Part shown: positions 10,806-20,591 of the stretch, piece after piece
Position numbering within the stretch: position 1 is the first letter of the stretch
Layout: each line of letters opens with the position of its first letter
NCBI GenBank assembly: GCA_900314715.1
Contig: OMWI01000002.1
Span: 62,001 to 126,000 of the forward strand
Direction: 5' to 3'
Length of the DNA: 64,000 nucleotides
DNA from: an uncultured Prevotellaceae bacterium
GTDB taxonomy: Bacteria; Bacteroidota; Bacteroidia; Bacteroidales; Bacteroidaceae
Made by a program: the position numbers and the translations under genes
The notes under the pieces: model-generated
Database searches by the model: none
Told to the model about the DNA's origin: nothing
The model's input: only the letters and a program-made list of their open reading frames with translations

Positions 10806-11864
10806 ATGTATATAGTATATTTATTTATATTATTTTTCATATATTCATCGTTGGTTAGTGAATATAAAAATAAGTTTATTATTAAATATTCACTAATTTT
10901 TTTATGTGTGATATTGGCTGTTGGTGCTGGATTGCGTGATGAACAACTATGGGGTGATACATTAAAATATATCGATGCTTATAGGTTTGATATACCAACA
11001 TGGCATGATTTCAATTTTTCAATAGAATTAGATGCTTATTCTGAAAAAGGTTTTATTCTATTGAGTTCCATCATTAAGACTTTTACTTCTAATGAAGTAA
11101 TATATTTTCTTGTTATTAGTTTTCTTACGTTTTTTTTCTTAATAATTGACTTTCGCAAATTCTCAGTATATCCATTGATTGGAATATGTGTATATATATC
11201 AAGATTTTATATCGGTAGAAATTTGATTCAGATTCGAGCAGGATTAGCTATTGCAATAGCAATGACTTGTATTTATTATGCCCATAAAAGACAATTGTTA
11301 AAGTTTTTACTTGTTATCATTATTGGTAGTTTCTTTCATAAGACAATGCTTATATTGATTCCTTTTTATTGGATTAATAAACTTGATATAAAGAAAATAC
11401 ATGTTGTTGCTTGTTTGGTGGTTTCGTTTCTTATTGCTGCATTTTTAACTCCATATATTAGAATGTATATAACGGATATGGCCGTTGAAATGAATTATAC
11501 TAATTATGTCGATTCTTATAAAGCATATGGTGTTGGACTAAGTAATCCAATGATATATTACCAATCTATATTATTGTTGTTGTTTACTTTTTACCAGAAT
11601 AAACTACAAGATAAAATTGATTATTATACAGAAATTAGAAATGCCTATCTTTATTCTACGGTATTCCTTATTGTTTTGAGTCAATGGGCAATTGCTTCAG
11701 GAAGGCTTTCGACGATTTTTGCAACGTTTGAAATATCTATTATTCCAAGTTTTCTGTATTTATTTAACCATCATTTTCGTTGGGCAGCTTATATCGTAAT
11801 AGGAATATGCATGTCATTGATATTCTATTTGAATTATAGTTCTCACGTATTTAATACAATTTAA
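10806..11864 (+). CDS. EpsG-type polysaccharide polymerase (Wzy role)
   Basis: A hydrophobic protein of 352 residues with about ten membrane helices. VGAGLRDEQLWGDTLKYIDAY (its Arg-Asp segment near residues 40-55) and the SRFYIGRNLIQIRAGLAIAI segment in the middle are typical of EpsG-family proteins, which polymerise lipid-linked repeat units in the periplasm. Its place between a glycosyltransferase and a flippase agrees. Base composition is notably AT-rich compared with the housekeeping genes around it, suggesting acquisition. Confidence 0.8.
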   Translation: MYIVYLFILFFIYSSLVSEYKNKFIIKYSLIFLCVILAVGAGLRDEQLWGDTLKYIDAYRFDIPTWHDFNFSIELDAYSEKGFILLSSIIKTFTSNEVIYFLVISFLTFFFLIIDFRKFSVYPLIGICVYISRFYIGRNLIQIRAGLAIAIAMTCIYYAHKRQLLKFLLVIIIGSFFHKTMLILIPFYWINKLDIKKIHVVACLVVSFLIAAFLTPYIRMYITDMAVEMNYTNYVDSYKAYGVGLSNPMIYYQSILLLLFTFYQNKLQDKIDYYTEIRNAYLYSTVFLIVLSQWAIASGRLSTIFATFEISIIPSFLYLFNHHFRWAAYIVIGICMSLIFYLNYSSHVFNTI

Positions 11865-11909
11865 TGAGTGGGGTTAAATTCCTATAGATGAAAAGTTGAA
11901 CCTTTATTT

Positions 11910-13424
11910 ATGCAAGATACAAATACAAATCAACGCTTAGCAAGAAATACAATTTTGTTGTATTGCCGCATGTTCGTCATGATGGGTGTGGCTTTTTATA
12001 CAACTCGTGTTCTTCTTCAAGTTCTTGGCGTTGATGATTATGGTATCTATAATACTATAGCTGGTGTTGTTATTTTATTTGCTTTTTTAAATAATGCAAT
12101 GATAACTACAACCCAGCGTTTTTTAAACTATTATTTAGGACAAGAAAATGAAAAACTTGCCACTTCAAGTTTTTCTATGAGTCTTATTGTTCATTTCTTT
12201 ATTGCCGTAATTATGGCTGTTTTAGCCGAGATTATAGGTTTATGGTTTCTATATAATAAAATGTCATTGCCATCCGAAAGATTTGACGCTGCATTTTGGT
12301 CTTTACATTTATCGGTCGCTATTACTTTCGTTAATATTATTAGATCTCCTTATAATGCTTGTATAATCGCATACGAGAAAATGGATTTTTATGCTTATAT
12401 CAGTATAGTAGAGGCATTATTAAATCTTCTTATTGTATATGTTTTGGTGTTAGTAAATGTTGACCATCTTATTTTTTATTGTATTTTGTTGTTTATTGTA
12501 ACGTTGTCAATTACATACGCTTATAAACTATATTGTAATCATCATTATACGATAAGTATTTTTAAATTGAAGTTTGATAGAGAGATGTTTTCAAGTTTGT
12601 TTCATTTCTCACTATATAGTTTGCTTGGAAACGCAGCCAATGTTGGGGCACAACAAGGAGTTAATCTCTTGGTAAATTCTTTTACCAATGTAGCCGTAAA
12701 TGCAGCAATAGGAGTAAGTAATCAGCTAAGTCGAGGTATATATAGTTTTATCACTAACTTTCAAATAGCTTTCAATCCCATTCTTGTGAAGATGTATGCA
12801 AGAAATGAATTGTCGGATTTAAAGAGAATGATATGTCAAGTATCACGGTTTTCTTTTTATTTAATGGTGGTAATTAGTCTTCCTATTATTGTATATGCTA
12901 ATGATTTCTTGCAATTATGGCTCAAAGAAGTACCTGTTTATTCAGCTGATTTCTGTCGGTTAACAATTCTCACCTTACTAATAGACACAATAGCGGAACC
13001 ATTATGGAAAACAGTTCAAGCTTCGGGTAATATAAAACGCTATCAAATAATAACGAGTTTTATTATATTATTGAATTTGCCCGTTGCTTATTTTATATTG
13101 AGAGCCGGTTATTCTCCTGTATATATTTTTATTGCCAAATTCTTGATTAATATATTGGCTTATTTATATCGAGCATTTTTTGTAAAACAATTGATTTCAT
13201 TTCAAGTTAAGATATATTTAAAAGATGTGATTATTCCGATTACAATTATATCTTTAGCTTTAATACTGATAGGATTTCTATCTTATAGTATAATTACTAA
13301 TTACATTATATCAAGCCTTGTTATGTTTGTTTGCTCAACGATATTTATTTGGGTAATTGGACTTAATGCTCATGAACGAAAGTTTATCTTTCAAGAAATC
13401 CACAAAAAATTGCCAAGAAAATGA
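11910..13424 (+). CDS. Wzx-type oligosaccharide flippase
   Basis: A 504-residue membrane protein with 12-14 predicted helices of the polysaccharide transporter (MATE/MOP) superfamily. The amphipathic N-terminus RLARNTILLYCRMFVMMGV and the following YTTRVLLQVLGVDDYGIYNT are the hallmark of these flippases, which move undecaprenyl-linked repeats across the inner membrane. It overlaps the next gene by four bases (ATGA), implying translational coupling. Strongly AT-rich. Confidence 0.88.
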   Translation: MQDTNTNQRLARNTILLYCRMFVMMGVAFYTTRVLLQVLGVDDYGIYNTIAGVVILFAFLNNAMITTTQRFLNYYLGQENEKLATSSFSMSLIVHFFIAVIMAVLAEIIGLWFLYNKMSLPSERFDAAFWSLHLSVAITFVNIIRSPYNACIIAYEKMDFYAYISIVEALLNLLIVYVLVLVNVDHLIFYCILLFIVTLSITYAYKLYCNHHYTISIFKLKFDREMFSSLFHFSLYSLLGNAANVGAQQGVNLLVNSFTNVAVNAAIGVSNQLSRGIYSFITNFQIAFNPILVKMYARNELSDLKRMICQVSRFSFYLMVVISLPIIVYANDFLQLWLKEVPVYSADFCRLTILTLLIDTIAEPLWKTVQASGNIKRYQIITSFIILLNLPVAYFILRAGYSPVYIFIAKFLINILAYLYRAFFVKQLISFQVKIYLKDVIIPITIISLALILIGFLSYSIITNYIISSLVMFVCSTIFIWVIGLNAHERKFIFQEIHKKLPRK

Positions 13425-14296
13425 ATTATTTTTTCAAGACATGTAGGCGTATCGTTAGCAAAACTTTAATATGGTTTGTCTATCCATTATATAATCTTTT
13501 TTATGAGACATTTCATTCGGATTATGTCTTATTAACGGCATCAGTTAATCCAATTATTCACAATTGGGGTGATGATGTGAGTAAGCAATTATGTAAACTG
13601 ATTAATCCAAATAGGAAGTATATAATAAAAAGATATTCTTGGAATATATATAAAAAGGAAGATATACTCTGTATTGGAAGCATCATTACTTGGATGACAA
13701 CAAAACATTCCACTATTTGGGGAAGTGGTATTGTTTATCCTAATAATGAATTGTCTGCATTTCCAAAAAAAGTGTTGGCTGTGAGAGGACCGTTAACACG
13801 AGATTATTTATTAAAAAGAGGGATAAAATGTCCAGAAATATATGGAGATCCTGCATTGTTGTTTCCACGATTCTATCAGCCAAGGGTAAAGAAACGCTAT
13901 AAATTGGGAATAATTCCTCATTTTAGAGATAAAAAGAATAAAATTCTAAAATATTATAAGAGAGATGAATCTGTGTTGATTATAGATGTGCAGAATATTC
14001 ATCCTTGGACTAAATTTATAGATGACATTTGCAGTTGTGAGAATATCGTAACCAGTTCTCTTCATGGGTTGATTGTGTCGGATGCATATGGAATTCCTAA
14101 TTTGTGGGTTGAATTCGATAAAGGAGAATCCAAGAGATTTGCATTTCTTGATTATTTGCAATCCGTAAAACGTACAGAGGTAGAACCATATTTGTTGGAT
14201 TCAAAGTTTTCAACAAATAGTTTGGTGGAGAAGTGTAAACCACATTCTCTAGACATAGATTTAGATAAATTATATTCTTCTTGCCCATTCTTATAA
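13421..14296 (+). CDS. Polysaccharide pyruvyl transferase family protein
   Basis: A 291-residue protein with the signature of the pyruvyltransferase family: NWGDDVSKQLCKLI near residues 47-60, ILCIGSIITW, STIWGSGIVYPN, VRGPLTRDYLLKRG and YGDPALLFP, then SSLHGLIVSDAYGIPNLWV. The enzymes add a ketal-linked pyruvate to a sugar from phosphoenolpyruvate, giving the polymer negative charge. The reading frame overlaps the flippase gene by four bases. The family is clear; whether it is pyruvyl transfer here is inferred. Confidence 0.85.
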   Translation: MNYFFKTCRRIVSKTLIWFVYPLYNLFYETFHSDYVLLTASVNPIIHNWGDDVSKQLCKLINPNRKYIIKRYSWNIYKKEDILCIGSIITWMTTKHSTIWGSGIVYPNNELSAFPKKVLAVRGPLTRDYLLKRGIKCPEIYGDPALLFPRFYQPRVKKRYKLGIIPHFRDKKNKILKYYKRDESVLIIDVQNIHPWTKFIDDICSCENIVTSSLHGLIVSDAYGIPNLWVEFDKGESKRFAFLDYLQSVKRTEVEPYLLDSKFSTNSLVEKCKPHSLDIDLDKLYSSCPFL

Positions 14297-14354
14297 AGTT
14301 GTGGGTTTCTATTTAGAATTCCCTATTGATTGATTTATTAAATATACTGTTGTA

Positions 14355-15470
14355 ATGGTTATTGGCATTAATTTCATTCCTCTATCTAAGGAACAAGGTA
14401 CTGGCGCTTTTAGATATATACAATTAATGTTTAAGCAAATGGGGAATTATCATATTCAAGATTGTAAGTTTATTGTATATAAGCAAAAGAACATTTCTGA
14501 AAGATATCTCGCTATACCAAAGAATTTGAATGTTGAATATGTTAATGTACCAAATATCGGAACAGGATTAAAGAGGTTTTTATTTGAGCAATCTTTGTTT
14601 TATTTTTATCTGAAGTCTCATGATGTGTTTTACAGCTATTGTACTTCAATGCCTCTATTTCTTAAATCAAGGAAAATCTTTACTTTGCATGATGTGTATT
14701 TTTACTCCGAAAAAGCTCGGTATGGATTTTTGCAACGAAACTATTTGAAAGTTATAACAAAGTTATGTATAAGTATATGTGACAAAATTCTAACTGTTTC
14801 CAATTTTAGCAAAAATGAAATTATCAAATATTATAACGTCAATCCTTCAAAGATTTCAATAACATATAATTTTATTATTAAAGATAAAGATAATGTTGTC
14901 GATAACGTAGAAATAATAGATGTAGATGGTAAGCATATTGATACAAATATACCGTATTTCTTATTTGTTGGTAACATTCATCCTGGCAAGAATATTGTAA
15001 GGATGGTTAAAGGGTTTGAAAGATTTAATGATAGGGATAAACGATATAATTTATTAATATGTGGGAAGCTTGCAAATAGTGGAGATTCGATTTTAAATGT
15101 TATTTCAGATGCTTCAAACGTATATTATTTAGGGTATCAATCACGTTCAAATGTGGAATGGCTTTTCAAAAATTGTAAGGCTGTTGTTCTCATATCTTTA
15201 TGTGAAGGTTTTGGAATACCACCTCTTGAAGGATTTGTTTATAATAAACCTGCTTTAGTTTCCAATGCTACAAGTTTACCAGAAGTAGTTGGCGATGCTG
15301 GAGTTTGTGTTAATCCTCTTGAAATCAGTGATATAGCTATGGGATTTCAGAAAATTGAAGAAAACTCGGATATATTTTCTTCATATTGTAGCAAACAAAT
15401 AGATAAATTCTCTGCAACAGATTCTGTTGAGAAGTTTATGCAGGCTTTAAACATAAATTTCAAAGGATAA
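14355..15470 (+). CDS. Glycosyltransferase family 4 (GT1-like domain)
   Basis: A 371-residue GT-B enzyme. The N-terminal acceptor domain begins VIGINFIPLSKEQGTGAFRY. The C-terminal donor domain contains LFVGNIHPGKNIVRMVKGFE (about 206-225) and the EX7E motif CEGFGIPPLEGF (about 290-301), followed by PALVSNATSLPEVVGDAG, all typical of retaining GT4 transferases. It probably adds one sugar of the exopolysaccharide repeat. It is preceded by 58 non-coding bases and followed by 69. Confidence 0.88.
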   Translation: MVIGINFIPLSKEQGTGAFRYIQLMFKQMGNYHIQDCKFIVYKQKNISERYLAIPKNLNVEYVNVPNIGTGLKRFLFEQSLFYFYLKSHDVFYSYCTSMPLFLKSRKIFTLHDVYFYSEKARYGFLQRNYLKVITKLCISICDKILTVSNFSKNEIIKYYNVNPSKISITYNFIIKDKDNVVDNVEIIDVDGKHIDTNIPYFLFVGNIHPGKNIVRMVKGFERFNDRDKRYNLLICGKLANSGDSILNVISDASNVYYLGYQSRSNVEWLFKNCKAVVLISLCEGFGIPPLEGFVYNKPALVSNATSLPEVVGDAGVCVNPLEISDIAMGFQKIEENSDIFSSYCSKQIDKFSATDSVEKFMQALNINFKG

Positions 15471-15539
15471 GTGACTAATTCTTTGGATTGCCTCATACTT
15501 TTTCATCTATCATTACAATAAAGATCATATAATAGAAAA

Positions 15540-16667
15540 GTGTTGAAACTATCTCAACAACAACTTATTGAATTGGTTAAAGTGGGGATTTGGGGAACCC
15601 CGTTAGATACTACTTTATTTAGGTCTTCTCATGTAGATTGGGATGAAATACTTTCATTATGTGACCAACAAACGATTGTTGGAATCGTTTCGGATGCTAT
15701 TTCATTAATGCCACAGCCATTACGTCCACCAAAGAGTAAGTATTTTCAGTTTATCAAGAAAACAAGTGAGATTGAAAACGAAAACATCAGGTTATACGAT
15801 GCTATTCCCAATCTCGTTAGTGAGTTAGAGAAAGATGGTATAAAACCGATGGTTTTGAAAGGTCAAGGCGTAGGTTTATGTTATAGAAATCCCTATCGTC
15901 GTACTTCTGGTGATGTGGATTTGTTTATAGGTTTTGATGCTAATAGATATTTTAAAGCCAAAGAAACTGTTGAGAGACTTGGAGGTAAGGTCGGAGAGAA
16001 AACAAAAGATTATCGTAGACATGCTGCATATATCCTGAATGATGTTATCGTGGAATTACATGGTGATATTCAATTGACAATCAGTAAATTGTTTGACAAT
16101 ACTTTTCATTCATGGATGGTAAAATGTTTCAATAATGAAGAGTGGGTAAGAAAGAAAGCTGGTGATACTCATTTATATATGCCGCCATATCGCTTTGATG
16201 CTATTTTCATTTTTGCACATGCGTTAAATCATTATATGACAAGTGGGTTAGGAATACGTCAAATTTGTGATTGGATGTGTTACTTAAATAAGTATCACGA
16301 TAAAATAGATGTCGCTTTATTGCAACGTGATCTTGAAGAATTAGGACTAACTAAGTTTTGGAAGATATTTGGTTCAATGGCAGTATTATGTTTTGGAATG
16401 GACAAATCAAAGATGCCATTATTTGATGAACAATTCCTCAATAAAGGAGATCGTATCTTACGCCACATTTTCATAACTGGAAATTTTGGTTGTTTGCAAC
16501 GTAAGAAACAACAAGTGAGTGGTAATAAAGTTTTAAAGAAGTTAAAGACTTTTTACGGACAACTTTTTGTATATTGGGATAACTTGTGGTTGTTTCCTTG
16601 CGAAACTTTCTATTGTTTTAATTATTTTGTGGTTAAAGGAATTAAAGATTTGAAAAAAGGCATATGA
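15540..16667 (+). CDS. Nucleotidyltransferase-fold protein (PF14907-like)
   Basis: A 375-residue protein with the core KPMVLKGQGVGLCYRNP followed by RRTSGDVDLFIGF (about 121-133), the GSxxDxD-like motif of the polymerase-beta nucleotidyltransferase fold. A helical C-terminal half contains HALNHYMTSGLGIRQICDWM. Members are common in polysaccharide and peptide loci, but the substrate is unproven. I keep the GTG start at 15540. The stop overlaps the next start by four bases. A related protein without this catalytic core is encoded at 23892-24692. Confidence 0.75.
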   Translation: MLKLSQQQLIELVKVGIWGTPLDTTLFRSSHVDWDEILSLCDQQTIVGIVSDAISLMPQPLRPPKSKYFQFIKKTSEIENENIRLYDAIPNLVSELEKDGIKPMVLKGQGVGLCYRNPYRRTSGDVDLFIGFDANRYFKAKETVERLGGKVGEKTKDYRRHAAYILNDVIVELHGDIQLTISKLFDNTFHSWMVKCFNNEEWVRKKAGDTHLYMPPYRFDAIFIFAHALNHYMTSGLGIRQICDWMCYLNKYHDKIDVALLQRDLEELGLTKFWKIFGSMAVLCFGMDKSKMPLFDEQFLNKGDRILRHIFITGNFGCLQRKKQQVSGNKVLKKLKTFYGQLFVYWDNLWLFPCETFYCFNYFVVKGIKDLKKGI

Positions 16668-17863
16668 TAGTATTTTCAACCCATCATTTTCTTACATGGG
16701 AGATGTTTTTTAATGGAGTATTATTACCATTCTTTAGTGCTTTGTTTTTTACAGCCATAGTGCACCCCTTTGTGGTAAAGATTGCCAAGGAAAGAGATTT
16801 GGTGGACAATCCTGATGCACGTAAATTGCAAAAGAAACCTGTTCCCGTATTAGGAGGTATTGCTGTTTTTTGGGGTATCGTAGTTGGTGCAGGATTTACA
16901 AGCTTGTTTTTTCATAGCAACGCATTATTTACTTGTATAGTAGCTATGACAGTCATGCTGTTTATCGGTAGTGGTGATGATATGGTGGGGATGAGCCCTA
17001 TTGTTAGGCTATTCTTGGAAGTATTGGTTATCGCGTTTATCGTGAAGATGGATGGGACTAATCTCAATGATTTTCATGGATTGTTTGGAATCGAGAAGTT
17101 GCCAGTGTATTTTTCATTACCGCTAACGGCTGTTGCTGGTTGTGGTATTATTAATTCTATTAATATGATTGATGGCGTTGATGGATTGTCTTCTGGTTTC
17201 TGTGTTATGGCATGTTTGGTATTTGGCATATTCTTCACTTTGGCATTTGATGGTACCATGTCGGTGATGTGTTGTTTGGCTGCTGGTGCCTTGATACCAT
17301 TCTTTGTGCATAATGTATTTGGAAAGAAGTCGAAGATGTTTATTGGCGATGGAGGTTCCACCATGATGGGAATGCTGATGGTGATTTTCTGTTTGCACAT
17401 CATAGACAATGATTCTATGGTTGCTGAAAGTTTCACCAATATGGGAGTTGTTGCTTTCTGTGTATCGGTATTGTCCGTTCCTGTTTTTGACACGTTGAGG
17501 GTGATGATGGGAAGAATCGCAAAAGGTATTTCTCCTTTTAAGGCAGACAAGTCTCATCTTCATCATCTCTTTATTGAAATAGGTTTCTCTCATATCGGTA
17601 CTTCGGTTGCGGTTATTACGCTTGATTTCATTAATATCTTGATATGGGTGTATGTATATTACGTATTGGAGTGGGGACCTACAAGACAGTTTATCACGGT
17701 GGTTCTTGTTGGAATATTCAATACTTATGGCATTTATTACATCGTTAGGAGGTTAAACCATGATAATTTAGCATATAGATGCTTGGTAAAAATAGCAAAA
17801 GTAAGTCATCAAGAAACTTGGGGATGGTGGCTCTGGATAAGAAATTATGTAGATAAGTGGTGA
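16664..17863 (+). CDS. Undecaprenyl-phosphate sugar-1-phosphate transferase (WecA/TagO/MraY family)
   Basis: A 399-residue polytopic enzyme. Motifs in order: NPDARKLQKKPVPVLGG (about 47-63), GSGDDMVGMSPI with the Asp pair, NSINMIDGVDGLSSG with the catalytic Asp, MFIGDGGSTMMGML, and the His-rich cytoplasmic loop KADKSHLHHLF that recognises the sugar. These proteins start repeat synthesis by moving a sugar phosphate onto undecaprenyl phosphate. Last gene of the exopolysaccharide locus, coupled by ATGA to the gene before it and followed by a strong terminator. Donor likely UDP-GlcNAc or similar; not provable here. Confidence 0.88.
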   Translation: MIVFSTHHFLTWEMFFNGVLLPFFSALFFTAIVHPFVVKIAKERDLVDNPDARKLQKKPVPVLGGIAVFWGIVVGAGFTSLFFHSNALFTCIVAMTVMLFIGSGDDMVGMSPIVRLFLEVLVIAFIVKMDGTNLNDFHGLFGIEKLPVYFSLPLTAVAGCGIINSINMIDGVDGLSSGFCVMACLVFGIFFTLAFDGTMSVMCCLAAGALIPFFVHNVFGKKSKMFIGDGGSTMMGMLMVIFCLHIIDNDSMVAESFTNMGVVAFCVSVLSVPVFDTLRVMMGRIAKGISPFKADKSHLHHLFIEIGFSHIGTSVAVITLDFINILIWVYVYYVLEWGPTRQFITVVLVGIFNTYGIYYIVRRLNHDNLAYRCLVKIAKVSHQETWGWWLWIRNYVDKW

Positions 17864-17890
17864 TAGGATAAAAGTTGTCTTATCCAAAAG

Positions 17891-17936
17891 CGTCCGTTGT
17901 TTAGCTGATGTTATTGCTAAGCAACGGACGTTTTTT
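17891..17936 (+). terminator. Terminator of the exopolysaccharide locus
   Basis: A 15-bp stem (17891-17905 with 17916-17930, one G-U pair) and a 10-base loop are followed by TTTTTT and soon by a second T run. It lies 28 bases past the stop, between convergent genes, and might also slow transcription from the nudC side, where a short AAAA precedes the stem. Confidence 0.85.
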
Positions 17937-17968
17937 ATTGTCTTTTTTTGAGATGATGCTTATAATGT

Positions 17969-18742
17969 CTAATTCTCTTCCAACCAATGATCCAGTAATT
18001 TCCTTGCGATGCTGAGTTTTTCGGGGATATGTGGGAGATTGTCTTTCTTGAACCATCTTCCTGATGACAGTTCACTCCTTTGTAAGTGAATCTCTCCAGA
18101 AACGTACTCTGCATTAAATCCTACCATCAATCCACATGGATAAGGCCACGGTTGAGAACCAAAATATTGTATATTCTTGATTTCCAATCCCGTTTCTTCA
18201 CGTACTTCACGAACAACGGCTTCCTCCAATGTCTCTCCTGTTTCTACGAATCCAGCCACCAATCCATAGAAGTCTCCTTGGAAATTACGGGCATGTACTA
18301 ATAATACTTCGTCGTTTCGACAAACAAGCACGATAATAGCAGTTGCGAGTTGGGGCCACACTTCTTTCCCGCAATTCGTACATCTTTTTGAAATGTCTGT
18401 GTGCAATTTCATCGGGGCTCCACATACACCGCAGAATTTCGTGTTGAAATCCCAATACAATATTTCTTGGCATTTGCCTGCTTTCAAGTATAATTCGTAC
18501 GGAATTTTATAATAAGATTTACGCAACCCGCACATCTCATATTGGTCGGAATCAGTCAATGGCGTATCGATGCGAAAGGTTTTGACAGCAGTTCCGTCTT
18601 GAAAAGGCGTAATATTGTGGATGGTTGTCCAAGGCTTTGTATCAATGGGAGGTTTTTCACCGGAAGGGATGGTGTACGTTCCATCGTCTTGCTTTTCCAA
18701 AACAAGTTCGGTCTTGCAAAAGATAAACCAATAACAATTCAT
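17969..18742 (-). CDS. nudC: NADH pyrophosphatase / NAD-cap RNA hydrolase
   Basis: A 257-residue Nudix enzyme that splits NAD(H) to NMN(H) and AMP and can remove NAD caps from RNA. A four-Cys zinc ribbon (CGVC ... CTNC, about 98-120) precedes the Nudix domain, whose box runs through GFVETGETLEEAV and REVREETGLE. The diagnostic NudC tail SQPWPYP is present just after the box, with Tyr where Phe is usual. It begins five bases after the 5'-nucleotidase gene, so the two are cotranscribed and together fit nucleotide salvage. Confidence 0.93.
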   Translation of the reverse strand: MNCYWFIFCKTELVLEKQDDGTYTIPSGEKPPIDTKPWTTIHNITPFQDGTAVKTFRIDTPLTDSDQYEMCGLRKSYYKIPYELYLKAGKCQEILYWDFNTKFCGVCGAPMKLHTDISKRCTNCGKEVWPQLATAIIVLVCRNDEVLLVHARNFQGDFYGLVAGFVETGETLEEAVVREVREETGLEIKNIQYFGSQPWPYPCGLMVGFNAEYVSGEIHLQRSELSSGRWFKKDNLPHIPEKLSIARKLLDHWLEEN

Positions 18743-18747
18743 GTTTC

Positions 18748-20487
18748 CTATTTTTCTTGGTTTTTGAAAAGAAGAGCCCTGTCGCGTTCTGCTGCTTGTT
18801 TAACCCATTCTGCGGGAACGAATTTCCAATTGTTATTGGGTTGAGGGTCTATAACTCCCGCTTTTTCTATTTCTTTCATCAAGTAATATCGTTGGTCTTT
18901 TTCGCTCATCCATATTACCCTGCTTTTCAACTGGTCTTGGGGAATACCAGCGCCCAATGTCAGCAGTTCACCACCGCCATTTGCGCGATAACTGTTGATA
19001 GCCACCTTATACCATTTACTTTCATCAAATGGTTCTCCATTCGTCATCTGTAGAATATGCACTTTTTCGCCGTCTGGTTTAGTAACATCCACTTCATAGT
19101 CAATTCCTGCCGCACTATCAAAGTTGAACAAGAAATTCTTAAATCCTAAACGTTGCTGGTCATCTCGTGTCCTTTCCGTGAGAAGTAACAAGTGGTCTTC
19201 TGGCGATTTCATTGTGTTCACCCATAAGTCATAACTCATTTCAAGATGCTTGCGGATTTCCTCTCCAGTAAGACGCATGACGTAAAGTTGATTTTCATAT
19301 CTATATAGGTTGAACATGTCGCTCATGAGAATATCACCTTTTTGGATAACCGCATTCAAAGAGAGTGGGGCATTGAAGGCAATATCGGCTCCTGTAATCT
19401 CTAATTGAAGATTAAGGATGAGGTCGGAGAATGCAGAACTGCCAAAAAAGGCATCTCGTGAACTAATGGATTGTTTTGCTTCGCCTATCTTCTTGTTTAC
19501 AAAGCCGTTAATCTTGTCGATATGTGGTTGGAAATGAGACATGTAATCCTCGTCTATGGGTTCGTCGATGACATTGACAAGATTACCCGTGATGTGTTTG
19601 TCAACCACTTTCTTGCCTTTCAACGTTAACTCGATACTGGCGTCAGAAACGAAGACGGCGTTATTAGAAGGGTCAAGGCATACTACTTCTTTACCGATGC
19701 TGTTGGTCACAATATCGTTATTGCGAGTATGGTCGTGTCCATAGAATATTAAATCAAATCCAGGAACTTCCTTGGCAACCCTGATGGAAGCGTCTTCTTC
19801 GTATTCGTCAGTCGTAATACCACCTTCCTTTCCACTATGGAAAAGTCCGATGATGATGTCGGGCTTTTCTATTTTTTGAAGGTGCTCCATCCAATATTTG
19901 GCACTCTTAACCATATTATCGAAACGCATTCCTTTCCATAGGTCTTCTGTCAACCAATTGGGAATGGCAGGTGTCAACATGCCGAGAATAGCAATCTTTA
20001 CGCCTTGTCGATGAAGTATGATATATGGAGTGACGTATGGTTTTCCTGTTTCCGTATTGATGACATTGGCTCCTAATGTTGGACAATTCAACTCCTTAAT
20101 CCATTTGTCATATACATCATGTCCCGTTTCCACGTCGTGATTTCCAAATACTTGTGCGTCATATTTCATGTAATTCACCACTTCGGCGGCAATATTGGTG
20201 TCGCTCGTGTTGATGAAGTTATAGAAATAACACAAGGGTTGTCCTTGTAAGATGTCACCGTTGTCTAAGAGAATCAAGTTCTCTCCGTATGTCTGCCTAA
20301 GTTTGTTGACATAAGAACTGACGCGAGCTAATGAACCAACCTTTGGCTTTCGATTGATGAAGTCGTATGGGAAAAACACCCCATGAACGTCACTTGTTTC
20401 AATAATTCGTAAACTAACAGTCTTTTTTGCCATGACGGGTATAAAAATTAGCTGTGCTAAAATGCATAATGTTAGCAGTCTTTTCAT
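18748..20487 (-). CDS. Secreted 5'-nucleotidase / cyclic phosphodiesterase (UshA-like)
   Basis: A 579-residue periplasmic metallophosphoesterase. The signal peptide is MKRLLTLCILAQLIFIPVMA. The dimetal motifs follow in order: ETSDVHGVFFPYD, LLDNGDILQG, GNHDVETGHDVY, FHSGKEGG and YGHDHTRN. The C-terminal nucleotide-binding domain includes SLNAVIQKGDILMSDMF and NSYRANGGGELLT. The family removes phosphate from nucleotides outside the inner membrane so that nucleosides can be taken up. It sits in one operon with nudC, and a -7 box overlaps its short leader. Confidence 0.9.
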   Translation of the reverse strand: MKRLLTLCILAQLIFIPVMAKKTVSLRIIETSDVHGVFFPYDFINRKPKVGSLARVSSYVNKLRQTYGENLILLDNGDILQGQPLCYFYNFINTSDTNIAAEVVNYMKYDAQVFGNHDVETGHDVYDKWIKELNCPTLGANVINTETGKPYVTPYIILHRQGVKIAILGMLTPAIPNWLTEDLWKGMRFDNMVKSAKYWMEHLQKIEKPDIIIGLFHSGKEGGITTDEYEEDASIRVAKEVPGFDLIFYGHDHTRNNDIVTNSIGKEVVCLDPSNNAVFVSDASIELTLKGKKVVDKHITGNLVNVIDEPIDEDYMSHFQPHIDKINGFVNKKIGEAKQSISSRDAFFGSSAFSDLILNLQLEITGADIAFNAPLSLNAVIQKGDILMSDMFNLYRYENQLYVMRLTGEEIRKHLEMSYDLWVNTMKSPEDHLLLLTERTRDDQQRLGFKNFLFNFDSAAGIDYEVDVTKPDGEKVHILQMTNGEPFDESKWYKVAINSYRANGGGELLTLGAGIPQDQLKSRVIWMSEKDQRYYLMKEIEKAGVIDPQPNNNWKFVPAEWVKQAAERDRALLFKNQEK

Positions 20488-20507
20488 AACGATTTAATTA
20501 TTTATGG

Positions 20508-20515
20508 CAAAATTA
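20508..20515 (-). promoter_or_regulatory. Candidate -7 box for the 5'-nucleotidase/nudC operon
   Basis: The minus strand reads TAATTTTG (complement of CAAAATTA), matching TAnnTTTG, 21 bases before the start codon at 20487. No TTG was found at the expected upstream position, so confidence is modest. Confidence 0.4.
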
Positions 20516-20591
20516 TATAAAAAAAACGAGATAAAGGTCATGTGGGCATGAATTTTGCTGATATTTTTATAAAAAAAGGAGGAATGTAATT

